Shown: positions 31,341 to 42,986 of the stretch, piece after piece
Layout: each line of letters begins with the position of its first letter
How positions within the stretch are numbered: position 1 is the first letter of the stretch
Source of the DNA: Lineus longissimus
Lineage: Eukaryota; Nemertea; Pilidiophora; Heteronemertea; Lineidae
Assembly (NCBI RefSeq): GCF_910592395.1
Contig: NC_088316.1
Coordinates: 10,170,001-10,234,000 of the forward strand
Length of the DNA stretch: 64,000 nucleotides
Direction of reading: 5' to 3'
The notes under the pieces: model-generated
Told to the model about the DNA's origin: nothing
What the model saw: only the letters and a program-made list of their open reading frames with translations
The model's database searches: none
Translations under genes and position numbers: made by a program

Positions 31341-32454
31341 TATGAAGAACAGCACTTGTCAGTCCCAAGGGTGTCATTTATAGTGATTATACTGTATATA
31401 TATTGTATTTGTCTATTGTGGATGAGGAAGCCCTTAGCGTCTGACACAATGGCACAGATAGTCGACGACGACGACGACGACGAAGGACGACGGACACTGT
31501 GGTATAATTAGCGAAAAATATGCGGAATAACAACCCAACTTCTCCAACTCTCCTATACCCGTTTGATCTTTCTTTTCCATATTCCCTCTTATAAGATCAG
31601 CAGCGTAATTGGTGTGTGGACACGTGTCTTGAATGGAACCAGAAGGCTCCCCAAGATACTGATGGAGTTACAGAAGGAGTAGTGGAATGCCGAGCGCGCT
31701 GCGCGGATATTGTATCCGCCCTCGAGCTGCAAGAGAGGTCTTTCAAATAAACTTATATGAAAGACTTTGCTCAAACTAAGTTAGGTATTTATTTCCTCAA
31801 AATAAGTGAGTGTTGTGTACATCATTGATCTTTTTGTACAGCGCTGGCATTGTATACCTCTGTTTGTAAACAAACCCTCGACTTAAATCGAGGATTCTCC
31901 AGGGGACCACGGTTCCCTTCCAAACATTTCTATGGACACGTGTGTCTGCCAGTGCCACTGTCTGCTGCGAGAAAAACGGGTTGGAAACAGTTGACCCATT
32001 CGTCTCTTAGTGATATTCTTATCATGCCGGGCGAAATTCGGATGTGTTACAATGCCAAAGTCGGTTTGGAGGAAAAGATTTGAGAATCAGTCTTACTTGT
32101 AGTTGCATTTCCAGGTTGCCATATTTGTTCCTCGCTCAAAGCCATGTCACCTTGACATGTGTTGGCCCAATTTGTATGATAACTTGGTGAAGGCGGATCC
32201 ATTCATATTCCGACACGAGACAGTCACAACGGCCTTTCTCTTGTGTGACATTTTTTATCATAGGTATTTTTAATGAAACATCCCATCATACATGTTTGAC
32301 TAATTTGACAAACTTTTTAAGGTCAGAAAGAGCTGCTAGTACACAAGCTGAACTTCCAACAGTATTGCCTACGTAGCCTCTCCCAGCTGAGCGATGTCAA
32401 TACATTGAGGGTCAAGATGAGCGTAAACGGGCTGTTATTCTTTTCCCCCTAGGC

Positions 32455-32599
32455 CTGGTTGTTCAAAAGAAATTTGATCACTAACGCTGGCGTTATCTTA
32501 GCTTGGCGTTATCTCCGTCAGTTAAGCCATTAGACTTAACGCTACGTTATGTTAACGACAGCGCCGCGTTAATGACAGAACTTGTTTTGAACAACCGGT
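32455..32599. mobile_element. Palindromic MITE, copy b
   Basis: Same GTTGTTCAAAA / TTTTGAACAAC termini and TCACTAACGCTGGCGTTA subterminal sequence as copy a. Confidence 0.8.
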
Positions 32600-33115
32600 C
32601 CCTGTGGGCCGTATCTTTATAACTATAATGCTACACGTAGGCTCTTCATTGTCATATACATGTAATGCCATACTGCATTCTGGCTGCTATGCTGGTGGGT
32701 TTCTTATCAAATCAATTACATTCATTGAGGTGTCGATTTGTGAAATTATACCTTCTGATATCTCTATAACTACATTGTACATGTATTAATGTCAGTACAC
32801 AGCGTAAATCAAGCTGAATTTCCAGCAGTATTGCCTACGTAGCCTCCCCCAGCTGAGCAATGTCAATACATTGAGGGTCAAGATTGTGAGATCCTCGTAT
32901 GATGATGATGATATCATGGTATGATAGAAAAGATAGATTTATATCGGATTCAATATTTATTGGTGTGCGTGCTATCAGTGCTCACATAAATTCCGGTTCC
33001 TGGTCGGGTGCATATAAAACAGGTACATATATTACACTAATGGTAAACTGGTAGACGGAACACCGAACGTTACAAAGATGAGCGTAAACGGGCTGTTATT
33101 CTTTCTACTCTGGGC

Positions 33116-33261
33116 CCGGTTGTTCAAAACAACTTTTGTCACTAACGCTAACGTTATCTTAACTTGGCATGGCGTTATCTCCATCAGTTAAGCCATTAGA
33201 CTTAACACTGCGTTATGTTAACGCCAGCGTTAGTGGCAAAACTTGTTATGAACAACCGGTC
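33116..33261. mobile_element. Palindromic MITE, copy c
   Basis: CCGGTTGTTCAAAACAACTT at the left and the complementary end at 33261. The inner arms are GCTAACGTTA / TAACGCCAGCGTTAGTG. Confidence 0.8.
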
Positions 33262-33649
33262 CCTGTGGGCCGTATATTTATAACCATAATGCTACATGTA
33301 GGCTCTTCATTGTCAAGTGCCATACTGCATTCTGGCTGTTATGATGGTGGGTTTCTGACCAACTCAGTTGCATTCATTGAGGTGTCGATTTGTGAAAATA
33401 TACCTTTTGATAACTCACACAACGTAGTGAGTGTAATGGTTACGTGTATGTATAAAGTGTAAACAAAATTCATATATCCATCATGTCCATCGAATCTGAA
33501 AAAATTTGTGCAGACCCATGACAGTTCCGGTTCCGGTACAGTTTGTTGCATTCCATACGGGCCGCGCTTGCCGATCCTGCTTTCACGACGCACCGCAACC
33601 ACAGTTACCATGATTCCCATTGTTTCCTTCCTCGTGACGCAATTATTTC

Positions 33650-34090
33650 ATGACGTCATGAGCCATTGACCATTCACGCAAGTAGATTTATTCACACCGG
33701 CGCCACTGTCCTGGACATCATTTGAGGATGTTTCTCACTTCCTTGCGACATGCCCGATATATTCATCTTTAAGGGCAAAGCTCAATGCCAGTTATGATAC
33801 GAGTAATCTCCATTTTCTGTCTGTGTCGGATCTGACTAAAATATATCTAGAAAATCCTTCACCTCCCTCTGCTGAGATAATCAATGAGTACTTTGTACAG
33901 CGTAACTCTGTATTGCCCTGATTCCATTGGCATTATTATGATTTTATCTTTAAATAGTTGTGAGCTTATTCTGTATAACCTGTAATTTCTTATGATATAT
34001 TTTGTAATAATTATTGTATGTTACCGTTGGCCCCTAGTGGGCGTTTTTAGTGTAATAAAAGAATTTGAATTTGAATTTGAATTTGTATCT
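33650..34090 (+). pseudogene. 3' end of a 5'-truncated LINE with (TTGAAT)n tail
   Basis: The plus strand encodes a LINE-type C-terminal tail: SFEDVSHFLATCPIYSSLRA, KLNASYDTSNLHFLSVSDL and AEIINEYFVQ, then a stop at about 33918. The HFL..CP.Y...R pattern is the Cys/His C-terminal motif of CR1/L2-group ORF2. A 3' UTR follows with GTGTAATAAAAG and a TTTGAA hexamer repeat (34061-34085), the microsatellite tail typical of this group. 5' truncation at about 33650. Confidence 0.72.
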
Positions 34091-34159
34091 AAAAATCGTC
34101 TTCTAGAACATACAGGACAACAACGTCGGCGGAGACAGTTGTGACATTTCATTGCAGAC

Positions 34160-34350
34160 AAAGAAAACAAACGTCCCCTTCTTCTCGATTTACGTACTTT
34201 ACTTCAAAAAAGACAGTTTTAACACTACTGCACAAATATAGAGTGGTCTTAAAGTTCCATTTGGATAGAGATTTGACGGACTGATTTGGAAATTCATTCC
34301 AACCATGCAACTGTTTCAGAAATGAGAAAAAGTTCCTGGGTGTCATGATA
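34160..34350 (-). pseudogene. Small LINE C-terminal relic
   Basis: The minus strand reads NFFSFLKQLHGWNEFPNQSV then KSLSKWNFKTTLYL. It resembles the LWN.LP..I....S..FK..L..YL ending of L2/CR1 ORF2. Too short and eroded to place firmly. Confidence 0.4.
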
Positions 34351-34487
34351 TGCATTCAATTATTATTTCACCACAAAGAGCTGCTTCTGTCAGCAGATAT
34401 GAGAAAGCTACCGGGGCGGGGACTATTTCTTTATGGGGCCTTATTGTTCAGCGTCTCCAAGGAATTCTATTTATAGAGTCCAATGCC

Positions 34488-34634
34488 ATGGGGGGAGTTG
34501 GGGGGGGCCTTCTCCCCCAATGTACTGACTAAAACCTGTCACTTTCAGAGAACTGGGGAGGGGGTTTGGGGGACTCATCCCCCAATGTACTGGCTAAATA
34601 TGTCAGAAGGACGGGGGTTGGGGGGCTCCCCCAT
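34488..34634. repeat. G-rich minisatellite, about three 65-bp units
   Basis: Each unit combines GGGGG.GTTGGGGG and CTCCCCCAATGTACTG with ACTAAAACCTGTC-like spacers. A related array is at 52795-53015. The runs of five or more G could form quadruplexes or hairpins with the C runs. Confidence 0.75.
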
Positions 34635-34679
34635 GTCAAACAGTTACAAGTGTGAGTTCACTAGAGATTGCTCTTTACA

Positions 34680-35400
34680 TATTATCTCTATAACTACATT
34701 GTACATGTATAAATGTCGTTTTCACATTTTAGTGGTATGGAGGCAGTGTGTTTTTTTATTGCTCAACGGTCAAGGGAACTACAAAGAACATTAGAGTGTC
34801 TTTGTCTCAGTTGTGGTGAGAAACAACATGGTCTGATTCTGGAGCCTTCTGATCGCCTGAAGTGAAATAGAAATTTAGAATCCAATATATAGCTTTGCCG
34901 ATAATTGATCAACCCTATAGTCCTTTTAGAAGCAATCTTCGATCTTTCCAACCGACATCCATCGATATATTGATCCCTATCATATATTGATCAAATCGCG
35001 TTGCAGCCAGCAAATGAGATCGATAACAGCAGTATCAGACTAATCAGTATCACGCCAAAACTTCGCTCTATTACGATGCCGTGAAATCATCAACCGCGTT
35101 CAATAGAAAAAATCAGTATGTACCAGATCTTCCGAAGTGACCAGCTCTGCAATTCCCAGGAACGTCTTTATCCTCCAGCTCTGTGGTATAATTTTCAACT
35201 GACGCCGTCGCATTCTAATATCAGAAGGGCTACCTGGGACAACGAGGTAAGGGTACGGACGTAGTCCTTCTACTACCAATCCACGTCGCCATATCAAAAA
35301 TCAATCCTCGTCGTCGTCATGACGACATGAAGATTGTGACGAGTTCACGCGATTGACAGGGTGAATCGGCCAAGGTAGTTCTCCTCAAAATAATCTTACA
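34680..35400 (+). repeat. Repeat block R2, copy A2 (second part)
   Basis: Matches 27283-27980 (CTCTATAACTACATTGTACATG, then TTTAGTGGTATGGAGGCAGT and the GATCGATAACAGCAGTATC segment), also found at 51330-51880. Confidence 0.82.
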
Positions 35401-36825
35401 TTTCGATATTTGTGTGATCTTTTCCCAATATATAGTTTTCATATACATGTACATGTAGTTCAATAAGTTCATAAAGAATGTTTGTAGCTGCTTTTATCAA
35501 TTCCTGTCGTCACCACATGACGGTTGTGACGAGTTCGCGCGAGTGGCAGAGTGAATCCGCCACAGTAGTTTTCCTCGAAATAATCTTACATTTCGATATA
35601 TGTGTGGTCTTTTCTCCATTGTTTTTGTAGCGCGAAACCTGTCCGAGCAGTAAGGCGTCTGTGATTATGTCCTGGAGACAAAGTCACAACCAAGTCAAGG
35701 CTTTTTATGGGGCAGTATTTGTCACAACCTGGGGAAATCCAAGGACTCTGGTCCTCCTGATTTGGTCTGGTAACCTGACCTCAGGGACATGTCCTCTATG
35801 TCTCTTCTCATTTCAATGTGAGAGACTGAATGAGAATTGAGCAATGTAACCTGCTTTTGGTCACTGATATGAGTCCGGATGAAAACTACTACTAAGCTAT
35901 CACAAAAGGGCACAACTACTTCATCTAACTAAATAGTTTTATTATAACTCTCAAAATGCGCATGTCAATGATTTTACAACGGGTACAAAAAGGTTACAAT
36001 CAGATTAAACTAGGTGGTTGATGGCTGGATATAGGCTCATATCCACATCTTCACCATCTATCAAACAGGTCAACAAATCTAAAAGTTCATAGAGGAAAGC
36101 AACCAGGTTTTCCAGTCCAATAAAAGTGCCTATTATGATTAAATCATCAGCATAAACATGCACACTAGCTGCGGAATATTCAGGCATGTTATGACTGTTA
36201 CACTTTCCCACAAGCCGCATAAAAGTCAGTATATTACTCTACCCCTTTTGCTGAACAAAAGTCAACAATTCAAATTGCAAATATAATTGAAAGATATCTT
36301 TAGGGCACTTACCTAGGCTAAATTCTATCAGTATCAGTGTGACCACCTTCAAAGCGGTGTAGTATTTGAAACTTGTCTCACACACAACAATCTCAATGCA
36401 AGACCAACATATATGTAACATGTGGCTTGATCTGCAATGTTGTGCAACTGCAAGCTAGGAGTATGTGACCGGGGTGAGTGTCAACTCCGGAGGGCTAGAA
36501 CCTCCTGATGCTAGATATGCTAGCACCCGATCTGCTCTCACGCCCAGCTGATTAGGGTTTTATACAGAATCCACGGGGGTCACCCACGGGCTACAGACCC
36601 TCGAAATGATAACAAAACAAACACGTTTTGAAACATGTGCCAACTTCAGGCCCAAAGTACAAGAGATTCCCAAAAGTCACAGCTTGAAAATGACACCAAA
36701 AGATGCTACAGACATTTATGAAATAAATCATGCCTTTGAAATAACTTTTACACCAACATTTACCTGATTTGAAACACTTTGCAAAGTTACAACTGGAAAG
36801 TTCGTCACTCACAATCCCAAACAAT
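35401..36825. other. No gene seen; one isolated YADD-like motif
   Basis: No supported gene. A 71-codon minus-strand ORF (36005-36220) contains SVHVYADDLIIIGTF, which looks like an RT catalytic box, but no other RT motif flanks it. Short repeat of the GTGACGAGTTC.CGCGA segment at 35337 and 35530 (from block R2). Confidence 0.35.
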
Positions 36826-39508
36826 GGGTGATTTCAAAGTTGGTTTTGGTTTTAGTGTTGGGTGTTTATGGCAAGCGGAGTGTCCAGTAATTAAAAAAAC
36901 CTAGATTTATTTTTAAAAAACTGTTTTTTTACCTAATAAACTAAGTTTATTTGGAAAAAATATAGGTTTTTTTAAAACAACCTTGTTGATTAGCTAATAA
37001 ACCGAGTTTCTTTAATAAAACCAAGTTTTTTTACTTTCTTTCCTAATAAAGTAGGTTTTTTAACAGAAACTAACATTTTAGGCTAAAAAACCTGGATTTT
37101 TACCTAAAAAACTTGTTTTTTTACCACATAATCGTATAAAATATAAGTTTCTGTACAGAAATGTCCATTTATTCAATAAAACAAGGTTTATTACCAAAAC
37201 AACCTAGTTTATTTAAAAAAACTAAGTTTATTACTAATAAACCTAGTTTTTTTAAAAACCTTGTTTATTAGAAAACTTACATTTTTAAACCTCGATCCTA
37301 CCTACATTGAGTTATCTGGGATGAGGTTAGGGTCTCACTAACTAGTTTACAGAGTGCAGTGCAGTGCAGCATTAGTACCACGTGGTGCCGAGGTTGCCCA
37401 TCCTCGTCCCGATAACATCGCGGATTTGTGTACATGGGGCGAGGTAGAAAATACAAGTTTCTCGATAGAAAGTAGGTTTTTGCACGCCGTTTGTCCAGTT
37501 ATTCAAAACAACCTACATTTTTACAATAAAACCAGGTTTTATTGTAAGTAGGTTTATTAGCCATTTGTCTAGTTATTGTTAATAAACCAAGATTCTTTTC
37601 TATAAAACTAAGTTTATTACCACTGGATGAAAAACTTATATTTTAGGGAATAAAACCAAGTTTATTTGTTAAACTTGACATTTGTGGATAGAAACAAGGT
37701 TTATTAGGTAATAAACTTGGTTTTATTAAAGAAACTCAGTTTTTCAGGAAAAAAACAAGGTTGTTTTAAAAAAACCTATATTTTTTCCAAATAAACTTAG
37801 TTTATTAGGTAAAAAACCAGGTTTTTTGAATAAATCTGGGTTTTTTTAATTACTGGACACTCCGCTTGCCATAGGTGTTAGTGTCAGTTTTATTCTTAAT
37901 TTCTACCCCTAAAAACCTATGTCTGGATAAGACCAATTCGAGGTTTTAGTTTAACACCAACACCTGGTTTTGTCTTAACACCTAAAACCTGGGCTGAAAC
38001 TAAGAAGATATTTTATTCTAAAACTAACACTAAGATGGACAGAGATAAAACCTGGGAAAAACCAAGCATGCATGTTGTTGTCGTTGTTCTGTTGTTTCCC
38101 TTTTGTAAACGCTTCCGATCTACATAAATTTATTCGTCTTCTTTCACGTCCATCATCATTCCCATCAGCGTTCAAAATAGCAGCAACTACTTCTTGAAAT
38201 GGTACAAACAACATGATTTTTTTCCCTTCTTAACACCAACACCAACTTTGAAATCCACTCGGTGTTAATGCCTAAGGTGTTAGTTTTATTGGTAATACGA
38301 AATGCACTACAAATCTTCCAAATATAACACCGAGCTGGGATTAAGATCAGAACACGGTGTTCCAATTGGTTTCAGTGTGAAACTAAAACCTAATTTGAAA
38401 TAGGATAATGCTAAAACTGAGTGTCAAAACTAACACCAGAAGTGATTTCATTTCTGGTGTTGTGGAGAGTTTTAGTTTTAGTCCCGGTGTTAGTTTTTCG
38501 ACACTAAAATCATCCCTTAGTTTTAAGCTAAAACCGGACATAATGCTAAAACCAACAAACACCGACTTTGAGATAGGATGAAACTAAAACCCACTTCATT
38601 TCAATGCTGGTTTAATGAAAGGTTTTAGTGTTCCATTTAGTTTTAAAACTAAATCTAAAAACTGACTTTGAAATCACCCAGTTCAAAGTTGGTTTTGGTT
38701 TTAGTGTTGGGTGTTAGTGTCAGTTTTATTCTTAATTTCTACCCCTAAAAACCTATATCTGGATAAGACCAATTCGAGGTTTTAGTTTAACACCAACACC
38801 TGGTTTTATCTAAACACCTAAAACCTGGGCTGAAACTAAGAAGTGGTTTTATTCTGCAGGTAAAACTAACACCAAGATGGACGGAGATAAAACCTCGGAA
38901 AAACCAAACACGCATGTGTTTCCCTATTGTTACCGCTTCCGATCTATATAAATTCGGTCTTCTTCTTTCACGTCCATCATCATCATTCCTATCAGCGCTC
39001 AAAATACCAGCAACTACTTCTTGAAATGGTATGAACAACATGTTGTTTTTTTTTCTTAACACCGACACCAACTTTGAAATCCACTCGGTGTTTTAAATGC
39101 CGAAGGTGGTAGTTTTATTGGTAATACAAAATGCACTACAAATCTTCCAAATATAACACCGAGCTGGGATTAAGATCAGAACACGGTGTTCCAATTGGTT
39201 TCAGTGTGAAACTAAAACCTAATTTGAAATAGGATAATGCTAAAACTGAGTGTCAAAACTAACACCAGAAGTGATTTCATTTCTGGTGTTGTGGAGAGTT
39301 TTAGTTTTAGTCCCGGTGTTAGTTTTTCGACACTAAAACCATCCCTTAGTTTTAAGCTTAAACCGGACATAATGCTAAAACCAACAAACACCGCCTTTGA
39401 AATAGGATGAAACTAAAACCCACTTCATTTCAATGCTGGTTTAATCAAGGGTTTTAGTGTTCCATTTAGTTTTAAAACTGAATCTAAAAACTGACTTTGA
39501 AATCACCC
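36826..39508. repeat. AAAACC/ACACC-rich palindromic repeat, tandemly doubled
   Basis: Two direct units of about 820 bp: unit 1 is 36826-38680 once the FB2 insertion is removed, unit 2 about 38680-39508. Outer ends are inverted (GGGTGATTTCAAAGTTGG at 36826; ACTTTGAAATCACCC at 39508). Both units are filled with scattered TTTTAGTTTTAACACCAACA-like motifs in both orientations, and the unit junction (about 38640-38705) is itself a palindrome. Small ORFs inside are shadows. Probably a foldback-type element; a 3-bp AAT occurs at both outer flanks, too short to call a TSD with confidence. Confidence 0.75.
36867..37873. mobile_element. Foldback element FB2 (1007 bp, subrepeat-built TIRs, 6-bp TSD)
   Basis: The termini TATGGCAAGCGGAGTGTCC (36867) and its complement (ending 37873) continue as inverted repeats of roughly 240 bp. 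The arms are AT-rich degenerate repeats of the AACCTAGTTTATTAAAAA type. TSD GGTGTT lies at 36861-36866 and 37874-37879. The second unit of the host repeat has the uninterrupted site with a single GGTGTT at 38710-38715, so the boundaries are proven by an empty paralogue. The centre (about 37280-37500) has no convincing ORF. The first ten bases and TSD length are those of FB1; the subrepeats are unrelated in sequence. Confidence 0.93.
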
Positions 39509-39509
39509 A

Positions 39510-39680
39510 ATGCTCAATCTCGAGTTGTCCATGGCGTATCTTGAATTATTTCCGATTATTGTCGCTGCCCTGTTTTGGGGTAGTGAATGGCGAGGTCGAA
39601 AAATCATGTTCCACTGCGATAATAAGGTAACAGTCCACATTCTGAAGAAAGGTCGCTCAAAAAGTCTAGCACTAAAATTC
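39510..39680 (+). pseudogene. DIRS-like RNase H fragment, copy 2
   Basis: Near-identical to 28392-28555 (MAYLELFPIIVAALFWGSE, HCDNKVTVHILKKGRSKSL). It begins directly at the end of the AAAACC palindromic repeat. Confidence 0.6.
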
Positions 39681-39887
39681 TCAGGAACGTCTTTATTCTC
39701 CAGCTCTGTGGTATAAATTTCAACTACTTGGGACAGCGAGTTTAGGGAATGGACGTAGTCCCTCTAATACCGGATCAAATTAATCACTTTCCTTACCGGC
39801 ATAGATTTGTTCTGAAATACACGATCCATTAATCGAAGTACAATTTGGAGAGGGGGCCATTTTATTGCATTAGATATTTTAGCAAAG

Positions 39888-39947
39888 ATGTGGAATGCTA
39901 ATGAAGAAATCACGAGTTAGTCAAGCCGCCAGAGTGGAATTACAATT
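39888..39947 (+). pseudogene. Third copy of the PAN-gene 5' end, truncated
   Basis: Starts ATG TGG AAT GCT like the dead paralogue (MWNANEEITS) but has TAG as codon 11. Similarity to exon 1 stops at 39947 where LINE-B sequence begins. Upstream flank (39680-39887) also matches both paralogues. Confidence 0.8.
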
Positions 39948-39973
39948 CGACAGATCTTATTTGTCAATGACTT

Positions 39974-42949
39974 TTACAAGGTTCTGAATGAATCCGAGAC
40001 AGGTTTCGGATCTGTTTTTCTATCTTTCATTGACTGAAATCTAAAGTCAAAGATCCGTCTGGGGTGAGATTGTTCATGCATCCTTGTCAGTTGTCCGAAG
40101 AACGGAAGACACTGTTTATCAATATAAGCCTTTAGACTTACACTGCCAATCATGGCTTGTGCAGTCACAGTTCAAGTTAACCTGCTAAAACCTTGCATCC
40201 CTTTGAGGCAGAACCGATGGGCTCGCTCGAGAATCATCAAGTCCCTTTCTGACATACTAGACCAGAGTTCGCTGCCATATAATGCCTTTGGAAGACATAT
40301 CCTGCGGTAAAGTTTATGACTGGAAATCGGTTTGAATTTGTTCGGTTGTGTTCCCGGCCCTAAGATCCACATAAGAATTTTCTTTAGCTTTTGCGCGGCT
40401 GTGATTGCTGTTGTTGTCGTGCGGCGATATTTGTCCTGTATTGTTCCGAGATGTGTTAGAGTGATGGCTTCTTTCACTCGATTGTCGCCCAACCACCAAG
40501 TTCGATCGCAGCTGATCGCTTGCCACTGATGTGGGGTCTCACCAAAAACAATAACTATGCAGTTGTCCGAGTTGTAGTCGTACCTCCATTTGACAGAATA
40601 TTTAAAGCTACAAGACATCATACAGTCTAAACCATATTTGGCTAACGCGACAAGAGTTAAATTGTCCGCATGGCAGAGTGAGCCACCTTCTATTTGTCCG
40701 AGTTTTACGCCAACACCTGTGTCCTCGAGAGAATAGAGGAGTTCATCCATATATAGCAAATAAAGCCAAGTGGAGAGTACTCCTCCTTGGCGAACGCCTT
40801 GGTTAACGCTGAACCAGGGGGAACGCATATCGTTTTCCGCGACACAGCTTTCTATGTCGTGATAGCAGTGCTTAATAAGACGCCATAATCTTCCACGGAC
40901 ACCAAAGTTAAAATGTTTGTAGAACAAGCCGTCCAGCCAGACAGTATCAAAGCCCTTAGCCGCGTCGAGGAAACAGGTATAAACCTTCGAGTGCCTTTCT
41001 AATAAATGCGAAACGGTTTCTTCAAACACGAAGGAAGTTGAAACGCAACTCCGTTGTTTTTGATATGCGCTTTGTTGTGCATTTGGGAATACAATGTTCG
41101 CGTCATTGGTCCATTTCTTAATCCGTTCTAGAATGAGACGTTCAAAAAGTTCGTACACTGTTGGCAATAAGGTTATCGGGCGATAACTGTTAGGTTCACA
41201 TCTGTTCTTTCCTTTCCCTTTAAACAGGGTGTGGATGACACCTTGTTTCGCGGCTTTTGGTATGTGCTCTGTTAACATGAATTGGTTGAACAGGTTGGCC
41301 AGTGCCTTCGCGAGATCAGGACCCCCATACTTAAGGTGTTCATTTGAAACCCCGTCTAGACCTGCTGCTTTGCCATTTGTGAGGAAAGTCAAGCATAATG
41401 AGACTTCTTCCTGAGTGAAGAGAGTGTCCAACACAGAAATGTAGTTTTCCCGCGACTCAGTTTCCATTTCGCGCACTTTCTTTTCGACTTCTTGTCTGAA
41501 TGTTTCGTCGTATTTACCGCTACGACCCGGAGTGTACAGATTCGCAAAGTAGTCGGCCCATTTACAAATGATATCTCGTGTATTATAAACCACTTCACAG
41601 TCAAAACGCATTGGCGGATGTGGTCTTTCGGGATCCCGGTTCTTACTTTTTAACAATTTCCAGAACCGAATTTGATCGACTTCTGCTGCCTCGTTTATTT
41701 TGTCATAAAATTGTTCTTCGAGTTTTTCATTCACACGCCTCATTTCAGCCCGAAATAGCCTTTTGCTGTCCTTATATTGCTTCCGTATCGTATTGACGGG
41801 TGCACTGGGTCTTTCTGCCAATACCCAGGCATGCCGTATTTTGCGCATTTTAATGTGTAAGTCTTTCAGACAGTCGTTCCAATAAGGACGGAGTCTTTTG
41901 TTAAACCGGCTTATAGGTATGCAAAGCTCCGCCGCGTTCACCATCGCATTTATGATATCCTTGTAATACTCGTCTACCTCATCACTTGAATTTACGATAT
42001 CGGGTTGAAGCACTGGTAGTTTGGCTTTTAGAATTGTCCGATATTGTTTGATTTTACCGAAATCCGACCGGATTCAACGTGCCCAATGGAGTTTTATGCA
42101 TTTCGAGCATTTGATATTAACATGATTTGCAGTGGAGCCGGTAAATTCACTGTCTGCGCGTGTGTAGGGCTTTATTACCGAGAATACTGGTAGATGATCG
42201 GACGTGTTTAAAGCTTCGTCCTAGATTACTTCATTGTCTTTTGAGTATTCTAACATCACAGAGTTCACACAGATATGATCTATAAGAGTTTTGTTGGAGC
42301 CTTCATACGGATCAAATGTGAAGTTTGGGGCTTTACAGCAAGAGCTGACAGAGATGGAGAACATATTTGCACCATTAAGAAAGTTAGTTAGCGCTCGTGT
42401 CCTGCGGTATTTCTGAACAGTTGGGGTTCCAATTTGGGCGTTGAGGTCCCCCATAACTATTACATCTCCGACTGAATCATAAAAATCATGTATTTCGACA
42501 AGGTAATCTAAGTATTCGATAAAGAATTCCACTGGGTGATTGGAACTTGGTAAGTAAGCCATCAGAATGAAAACGGGTCTGCGGTTTATGAGAGAGAGGC
42601 TTATTCCTACTATACGATCACTTTCTATATCCAAAGTTCTTACCATGTGAGATAGGGACGTATGCCACATTATAGCGACTCCTCCTTTTCCTGGGCGATC
42701 CGTATGTGAGGAAAGAAGGTCCTTGTCAGAGACACCATGCGACGAATATTCACGATTAATAGTTTGGATAAATTTTAGATAATCTGGGTAAAGCCAGTGT
42801 TCACAAACTCCTAAGATATCTAAACTGCACGACTTAAGCAGGTGGTCAATATAGTCTGCGCCATACATAGCACCACGCGTGTTCCAACAAGCGACCTTTA
42901 GTTCGTTGTCCCGAAGGAATGTAACATTTGACTCGTTCATCACAATCAT
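39974..42949 (-). pseudogene. LINE-B ORF2: endonuclease and reverse transcriptase (CR1 group)
   Basis: Minus strand from ATG 42949. Endonuclease: KVACWNTRGAMYGADYI, GVCEHWL, VIVMGDLNAQIG, KTLIDHICVNS and NTSDHLPV. RT: NGKAAGLDGVSNEHLKYGG, SYRPITLLPTVYELFERLI, VYTCFLDAAKGFDTVWLDG (motif A), NQGVRQGGVLSTWLYLLYMD (motif B). The catalytic box reads SLCHADNLTLV, so the second Asp of the usual ADD is Asn. C-terminal PKALYGSELWS, KAYIDKQCLPFFGQL. The same frame continues across three stops: TAG at 42218-42220, TGA near 42075, TGA near 40169. No frameshift is seen, so decay is by point mutation. Non-functional. Confidence 0.9.
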
Positions 42950-42986
42950 AAGCGTTTGGTGCTGATTTCTCTCAGCTCTGGACGGA

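Larger units (their letters stand above)
31340..33470 (+). repeat. Repeat block R2, copy A2 (first part)
   Basis: Starts at AACAGCACTTGTCAGTCCC, matching 25857 onward. Includes MITE copies b (32455-32599) and c (33116-33261) and duplicated flanks (the segment before GTCAATACATTGAGG appears twice, about 32330-32410 and 32795-32880). Several hundred bases present in A1 are missing near 31740, where the EcoRI-sized piece with the GACTCAGGACC motif is deleted. Confidence 0.8.

Noticed and set aside
36005-36220. Reverse transcriptase on the minus strand because of VYADDLIIIG
   Set aside because: No other RT motif is found in the right order or distance on any frame; a single four-residue box is not enough.
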